Shown piece after piece: positions 59,501 through 64,000 of a stretch of 64,000 nt of DNA. The translations under genes and the position numbers were made by a program. Numbering within the stretch: position 1 is the first letter of the stretch; every line of letters starts with the position of its first letter. The stretch covers positions 1 through 64,000 of the forward strand of contig JANYGK010000053.1 of assembly GCA_025362395.1 (NCBI GenBank), given 5' to 3'. Origin of the DNA: Bacteroidota bacterium (lineage in GTDB: Bacteria; Bacteroidota; Bacteroidia; B-17B0; Aurantibacillaceae). The notes below the pieces were generated by a model that saw only the letters and a program-made list of their open reading frames with translations, searched no databases and was not told the DNA's origin.

Positions 59501-62500
59501 AGCGCCTTGGCAAACACTGTACTGGCTTGCCGTTACAGATAAAACAGGAGATAAAACAGTAACTGTTGTAGAGGCATAGGATGTGCCGCAACTGTTGGTA
59601 ACACTTAAAGTATAAACCGTAGTTGTGCCTGGTGAAGCTACCGGCCCCGCACAGGTGTAACAAGATAAACCTGCGGCCGGAAGCCATTGGTATGTGCCGC
59701 TACCGCTGCCGGTTAAAGTGACTGACCCGGTAGGACAGATGGTGAAGCTCGGACCTGCATTGGCATTTGGAGAGCCTGTTAGAGTAACCATTACAGTATG
59801 CGTAATTACAATAGGATATGTAACAAGCGGACCGCTTAAAGTAGCTGTAACTAAATACGTTCCGGGGCTATTAAATACATGGGTAGATGAAGCGCCGCTA
59901 CCGGTAGGAGTACCGTCACCATAGTTCCAGCTTACAGTATACTGTTTGTAACAATTATTAACCTCGAACAAGTAGGTAGGACATCCTGCTATAATATTGG
60001 TAACGCTAAAATCAGGTGTAACATAGGAGGGTATAGTTGCATCCATGTTATTTACAATAGTATTAGAATTTATCATTCTGATAGGAGTTCCTGCTGCCCC
60101 CGCAGTAGTAACAAGACTTACATTAGATTGGACCGCAATATTACCTGTTGCAGCATCCGGGTTCGGGATTTCATTTAAATAATCTTGTTTTGAATAATTT
60201 GCAAAGTATAAATGATTATTTGGACCAAGTTGCATATAAGTAGGTGTAGCATTAAATGGCAAGTTAATCGCAGAATTTGAATTTGATAAAATATCGTATT
60301 TTATAATAAAATCATTTATTATTATGCCACCCGCATATCCTAATACAGTTGAATAAATATATTGTCCATTAGGACTGAAACTACAGCCATAATATTTTCC
60401 TCCGCCATAATAATGAGGAGTAATTATTTCATTACTAATAACGCCGGTTGAACTGTTAAAGTCATAAATTGATAAATTAGAACCCGACATGGCTATCTTA
60501 TTTCCTAAAGGAGACGCTTTAAGTTGTAATTGAGATGATGTTAAAGGATCCGCATTAAAAGCACCGGTACAGGATGGATAAGAATCGGCCTCCAAACTTG
60601 TAAATATATTGTTAGTGATGCCGTTTTGTGTTACCATATACACATAAAAGCGCCTGTTTTGCCTGCTGTAAAAAATCACCCAATAGTCTTTGCCGTTACA
60701 GTGTGGAATAGCAGTGATGGCAGTACTCAAAGCTTCAGACCCGGCACATGATGGTAAAGGTAATAAGCCCTGATTCATAACTGTGCCACCAGCTACATCT
60801 ATAAGTGCATAACCACCCCTTGCATTCATTAAATTAGATGGTAGGCCGTCGGGAGCATTAAATATATAATATTTATTGGGAAATCCCGGAGCAGGAAAAC
60901 TGATACTGTTTGAAGTTGCCTTTTTAAAGCTTTGCCCTAAATTATTAATACCGGGAGTTGAATAAACACTTGGGAGCGGAGCGGTCGTATTAATTTTAGA
61001 AGGTACGCCACCTGAAATTTTCCAAGCATCGACTCCATTGGCATAATATAGGTCCGAACCTGTATTGTCAGAAATAGAAACGCATAACGTTCCCGCATTG
61101 TTTATAGAGGTTTGAGGCGTAAAGGTATTATCATTTTTTATGGGCACACCTGTATTAAAATCTAAAGAAATGTAATCTCCGAAATGCCAGTTAGCTTGAC
61201 TTTTTTTAGAGGGATCAAGAATACAATCTACAACCAAAACCTGCAGTGTGGATGTTTGTGTAGCGCTTAAAGGGTCGGTTACTGTCAGGCTGATAGTATA
61301 AGTACCTGCTGAACTAAAAGTGACAGCGGGTGGGTTAGCAGAAGCACAAGCTGTGCTAATATAAGAAGTAGAACTGCTTCCCGGCATACTCCAATTCCAG
61401 TTTACCGCTGCATTACCGCTATAGCAGGAAACAGCACTAAAATTAATGGGTTTTCCTACACAGGCATAAGCATCGGAACCGGTAATATCAGAAACTAAAG
61501 CTTTGTTTCCCACACACCCACCTGTGCCTATAAGTCCCGTTTGAACTAAATTTCCGGTAGTCCATAAATGGGACCACTTAATATTAAGGCAAGCCCACAT
61601 TCTCAGTTTTTGATCATGCGTAAAGGTGTTCCAACATGGATCGCTTTCATAAGACATATAGTCATTTGGCATGTCTTCAATACCGCATGCAGGCGTATAA
61701 TATTCTATACATGAATTAGGTCGTGACGCTGGGTTGCAAAGCCCTGTAGAACTTGCGCACATAGGAGCAATATCGCAAATAGCATCGCCCTCTAAATCAC
61801 ATTGGTCACTGGCACTTCCTGCTGCATACGTACCTACACAGCCAGTATTAAGTGCAAACGGATTCAATCCACTGTTTGGATAAAAAGTATGTTGTACCGC
61901 AAGAAAATGACCTACTTCATGTGCCAGAGTCTTTCCATCTTGTTTGTTAGATAAAAGATTAAATGAATTTCCTGTTAAAGTATTTTCACCAAAGCACTCT
62001 GAATCCATTACTACTCCTTCAGCTTCCGAGATATTTATAATATTGTTACCGAAATAAACTCCTGCTGCTTGACCAGTTTGAGCAGAAATATTATCTACAA
62101 CCCAAATATTAAAATAGTTTAATTTATTAAAACTACTTCTACTTGCATCATTTGTTAATACTACAAATGGATTAAATTGAGACAAAGGAATTGCTGATAA
62201 GTTAACATTAATAGCAGGGTCACTTAAATTAGGAACATCGTAACGCATTACACCGTATTCAACATTACTCGATGGATCTAAAGACCAGGCTAACGTGCTT
62301 GGTTGGGTATTTCTCGCCAAACAAAATTGGATTTGAGTGTTCACACTATAAATGCCTTGGTAATTGGCTTGACTTGCAGCATAAGCAACATTTAACGAGT
62401 TAATTTGAGATTTTATTTGCGCATAAGATATATTAGTACCTGTCCCGTATGTCATTCCCGGCGTTTTAATAACATGCACTACTACAGGAATTGTATAGAG

Positions 62501-62710
62501 CGTACCGCTTGGCAAGAGATTGTGAGTTGAATAATTAGCGGCAATATAATTTTTTACCTGTTTGTTAAAGGCTAAGTTTAATTCGTCATATTTAGGATTT
62601 TCTTTTCTACCCATAGTTTCAAGTTCGTGATTACCGCAGGGAAGTTTTTGAGAATAAACATTTTTACTGATTGAAATCAGCAAACAAAATAGAATAAATA
62701 AATTTTTCAT
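56549..62710 (-). CDS. 2053-aa modular T9SS cargo: M43/pappalysin-like metalloprotease + PKD/Ig-like repeats + parallel beta-helix-like region + T9SS type A sorting domain
   Basis: Signal peptide; LAHEVGHFLAVQHTF zinc motif with downstream MSYESDPCWNTFTHDQKLRM; PKD/Ig repeats; Asn/Gly-rich beta-helix region; C-terminal SLYPNPNNGTMELNY...LSEGLYFYTIRQGAHLFKKDKFIIIK. Confidence 0.9.
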   Translation of the reverse strand: MKNLFILFCLLISISKNVYSQKLPCGNHELETMGRKENPKYDELNLAFNKQVKNYIAANYSTHNLLPSGTLYTIPVVVHVIKTPGMTYGTGTNISYAQIKSQINSLNVAYAASQANYQGIYSVNTQIQFCLARNTQPSTLAWSLDPSSNVEYGVMRYDVPNLSDPAINVNLSAIPLSQFNPFVVLTNDASRSSFNKLNYFNIWVVDNISAQTGQAAGVYFGNNIINISEAEGVVMDSECFGENTLTGNSFNLLSNKQDGKTLAHEVGHFLAVQHTFYPNSGLNPFALNTGCVGTYAAGSASDQCDLEGDAICDIAPMCASSTGLCNPASRPNSCIEYYTPACGIEDMPNDYMSYESDPCWNTFTHDQKLRMWACLNIKWSHLWTTGNLVQTGLIGTGGCVGNKALVSDITGSDAYACVGKPINFSAVSCYSGNAAVNWNWSMPGSSSTSYISTACASANPPAVTFSSAGTYTISLTVTDPLSATQTSTLQVLVVDCILDPSKKSQANWHFGDYISLDFNTGVPIKNDNTFTPQTSINNAGTLCVSISDNTGSDLYYANGVDAWKISGGVPSKINTTAPLPSVYSTPGINNLGQSFKKATSNSISFPAPGFPNKYYIFNAPDGLPSNLMNARGGYALIDVAGGTVMNQGLLPLPSCAGSEALSTAITAIPHCNGKDYWVIFYSRQNRRFYVYMVTQNGITNNIFTSLEADSYPSCTGAFNADPLTSSQLQLKASPLGNKIAMSGSNLSIYDFNSSTGVISNEIITPHYYGGGKYYGCSFSPNGQYIYSTVLGYAGGIIINDFIIKYDILSNSNSAINLPFNATPTYMQLGPNNHLYFANYSKQDYLNEIPNPDAATGNIAVQSNVSLVTTAGAAGTPIRMINSNTIVNNMDATIPSYVTPDFSVTNIIAGCPTYLFEVNNCYKQYTVSWNYGDGTPTGSGASSTHVFNSPGTYLVTATLSGPLVTYPIVITHTVMVTLTGSPNANAGPSFTICPTGSVTLTGSGSGTYQWLPAAGLSCYTCAGPVASPGTTTVYTLSVTNSCGTSYASTTVTVLSPVLSVTASQYSVCQGAATTLSVSGASTYTWAPCVSSCNTTTLTVSAASSTIYTVTGTNIYGCTATNTVAITVLPVPSISITASSSTICAGQTTTLTASGTSTYSWLPCSSGCNTASLTVTPIATTVYTVTGANSCSATATQTVYVINYPIATTAGSVVGCSSSPLVNIGGPALPNTNYFWLPTTGLSSSTVSNPLANPGAFTVYTLTASNMCGTATNTVAYYQAGQYCCSMPAVSNRLGTGYGVAILPSSFLSYAGSSPLGVADIVISGTLTINQATAWSGVRVRMEPTAKIEITSTGSLKLSNCNLFSCSELWWGIQLLTTSSVSGSISFYNTTVEDMHQGIVADWQNTAAGNPNGIQGSILSTKTLFNKNYISIQVIKNTGYGSSYYPLSVSTTTFNTITSANSPGTTLKPSTLYTYNYNQITNNTLPYVQFPRGFVGVYIAKVPKNTILIGDTTSVNNTNLFNNLDIGIATKDNTTEVKNNNFTNLTGSPNQTGATGLQEIGIGVAADHTIGGGYKLIVGSGNTVPSTAAASYPKGNSFDGCNKGVFSNNVANTIAKGNYLYSSGTPVYTGSLPIPTYYSWVAQSGIWIKGLTATGNISNNKIINLRSGIYLSHSITNSAIGLIAINTNSISSPSASGYCGAAIQIDQPVTTYTLTNNSLGVTQNTIQQVYNGVVGNSLQGGLFIHDNPLISFEQTKTYGGTGSFTRNGIVLNNCYAPTIANNPNIMATGSGVTSGNYTYINGISLTNSYGGVVNCNVVSQTGRCFLFTGNCTNAWLVNSMSASYHGLELNTNGVIGAQGSSGSSNNQSGNLWTTIVHAETFVVNSINVNQSAATCFSPLYVNANTSSPIHTAPILNLAVVSGQEYQTGSTLGIKVVGGSAIYCGTAVPPGGGGSSIIMSSDQNDNYLNENTPDSFFSLYPNPNNGTMELNYRLNSPEAAQLIITDVTSRVLESSYLESTEGKLQINLTALSEGLYFYTIRQGAHLFKKDKFIIIK

Positions 62711-62961
62711 AGTATTTTAATTAATGGTAAGTAGTAAATGACAATATTTAAAATTATACAATAATTTAACATATTTAACAATAAGTGTAAAAATCACTAT
62801 AAATAGGTATATAAACGAAAATATTAAAAACAGACATTTATATATTAACTATTAGTTAATAGGTTAAATACATGTTTCAAACACTTAAATGTGAATACCG
62901 GCTTATTTTTTGTTGTTTTAGAAACCTAAATCAGTTATTTTCGTAAAAGTTAAAAAGTGTT

Positions 62962-64000
62962 ATGTTGAGAAAACTATTATTACTATTTATCCTTTCATTT
63001 TCGTATTTCATTCATTCCCAAACTTTATATTGGATTGGTGGCTCAGGTTATTGGAATGATGTGAACCATTGGTCAACTATTTCCGGTGGAGCTTCTGCCG
63101 GTGTAGTTCCGGGTAATCTTACAGATATTATGTTTGATGATCATTCCGGATCGGTGAATGCTGTTATACATGCTACACAAAATGTTGAAATTGGATCCAT
63201 AAAATCAATTAACCGTAATTTTTCAGTTCAGCTGATTGGCAGCCCTACAGTAAACTTTAAAATCAATTCATATGTTGCGTTAAACGAATATTTTAAATTC
63301 GATTATAATGGAAAAATTTTGTTAACACCTGCGCAACCTACAATTTATCAATTCTCTCAAACCATATTTAAAGGAGAATTAATTGTTAATTCTAATTATG
63401 ATATTGAATTAGGATTTATAAACAGCTTGTCAAAAATTACTATGGCAGGAAATTTTTCTTTAAAAAACACAATTTGTAAAAGCTCAGAGCTTCAATTTTT
63501 AAATTCCAATGTGATTTTAAGTAATGTAACTTTAAACTCCATAGGCATTGTCTCTATTTCAAATTCCACCTTAACCGGGGGAATGGGTATTAACAGATTA
63601 ATTGTACAAAGAAATAATTTAAGCGTTGCTCAACTTACCGCATTAGAAAGCTCTAATATTATTATTAGAAATCCGATTCCTCAATCAAATACTCCCGTAT
63701 TAACAAATTCAACTAATCCTACTTGCCCGGGCGTATGTGATGGTACGGCTACTGTAAACCTGGCGGCTGTAACAAATCAGCCTCTTACGATACAATGGTT
63801 AAATGCAGGAGGGGCAGGACCCTGTCAAACTTTTCCGCCGTTTGATCCCTCTTATACAGGAACAACTTATACAACAAATACAATTTGCGGGTGTGGCTCG
63901 CAGTATACTATATTGTTTGAAAATTCCATCGGAGAACAAGGAGTTGTAACTATTAGTTGTGTTGACCCCCCTTCTACTTTATTGTCTTTCTCTTTCGCGC
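62962..64000 (+). CDS. Secreted SprB-repeat protein, N-terminal part (runs off window end)
   Basis: Open frame MLRKLLLLFILSFSYFIHSQTLYWIGGSGYWNDVNHWSTISGG... with a SprB-like repeat PTCPGVCDGTATVNLAAVTNQPLTIQWLNAGG; absent from the ORF track because it has no stop. Confidence 0.85.
   Translation, partial: MLRKLLLLFILSFSYFIHSQTLYWIGGSGYWNDVNHWSTISGGASAGVVPGNLTDIMFDDHSGSVNAVIHATQNVEIGSIKSINRNFSVQLIGSPTVNFKINSYVALNEYFKFDYNGKILLTPAQPTIYQFSQTIFKGELIVNSNYDIELGFINSLSKITMAGNFSLKNTICKSSELQFLNSNVILSNVTLNSIGIVSISNSTLTGGMGINRLIVQRNNLSVAQLTALESSNIIIRNPIPQSNTPVLTNSTNPTCPGVCDGTATVNLAAVTNQPLTIQWLNAGGAGPCQTFPPFDPSYTGTTYTTNTICGCGSQYTILFENSIGEQGVVTISCVDPPSTLLSFSFA

Noticed and set aside
59436-59924. Overlapping ORFs on both strands inside the Ig-repeat part of the T9SS protease
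   Set aside because: Alternate frames of repetitive Thr/Ser-rich coding sequence; no signal peptide or domain.

Overview
This looks like a 64 kb chromosomal window from a Bacteroidota (Flavobacteriales/Cytophagia-like) genome. Supporting signs are low GC, a type III glutamine synthetase, GldH, a PorE-like OmpA protein, T9SS sorting and gliding-associated C-terminal domains, a SprB-repeat protein, and TAnnTTTG-type promoters. Most of it is housekeeping: glnN, carB, a dihydroorotase homologue, hpt, adk, obgE, ccmB/C/D/E/F, a KdsC-like phosphatase, ricT-like PSP1, SRP RNA and tRNA-Leu(GAG). The main accessory region is a ~13 kb glycan/lipid-modification-like cluster at 14.0-26.7 kb. It holds glycosyltransferases, a polysaccharide deacetylase, a GNAT protein, two B12-binding-type radical SAM proteins, three methyltransferases and a nucleotidyltransferase. 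No CRISPR array, transposase or phage module was seen. The strongest unusual observations are: (1) an adenylate kinase fused in frame to an acidic linker and a ~180-residue histone H1-like Lys/Ala/Pro tail; (2) four short repeat or inverted-repeat leaders lying just upstream of start codons (dihydroorotase, carB, obgE, ccmE); (3) a CxxxY-type CcmE (Cys in place of His); (4) a dihydroorotase lacking the HxH metal motif; (5) the double radical-SAM cluster, which includes a nucleotidyltransferase whose coding signal starts upstream of any canonical start codon. All calls come from reading the sequence; no searches were run.
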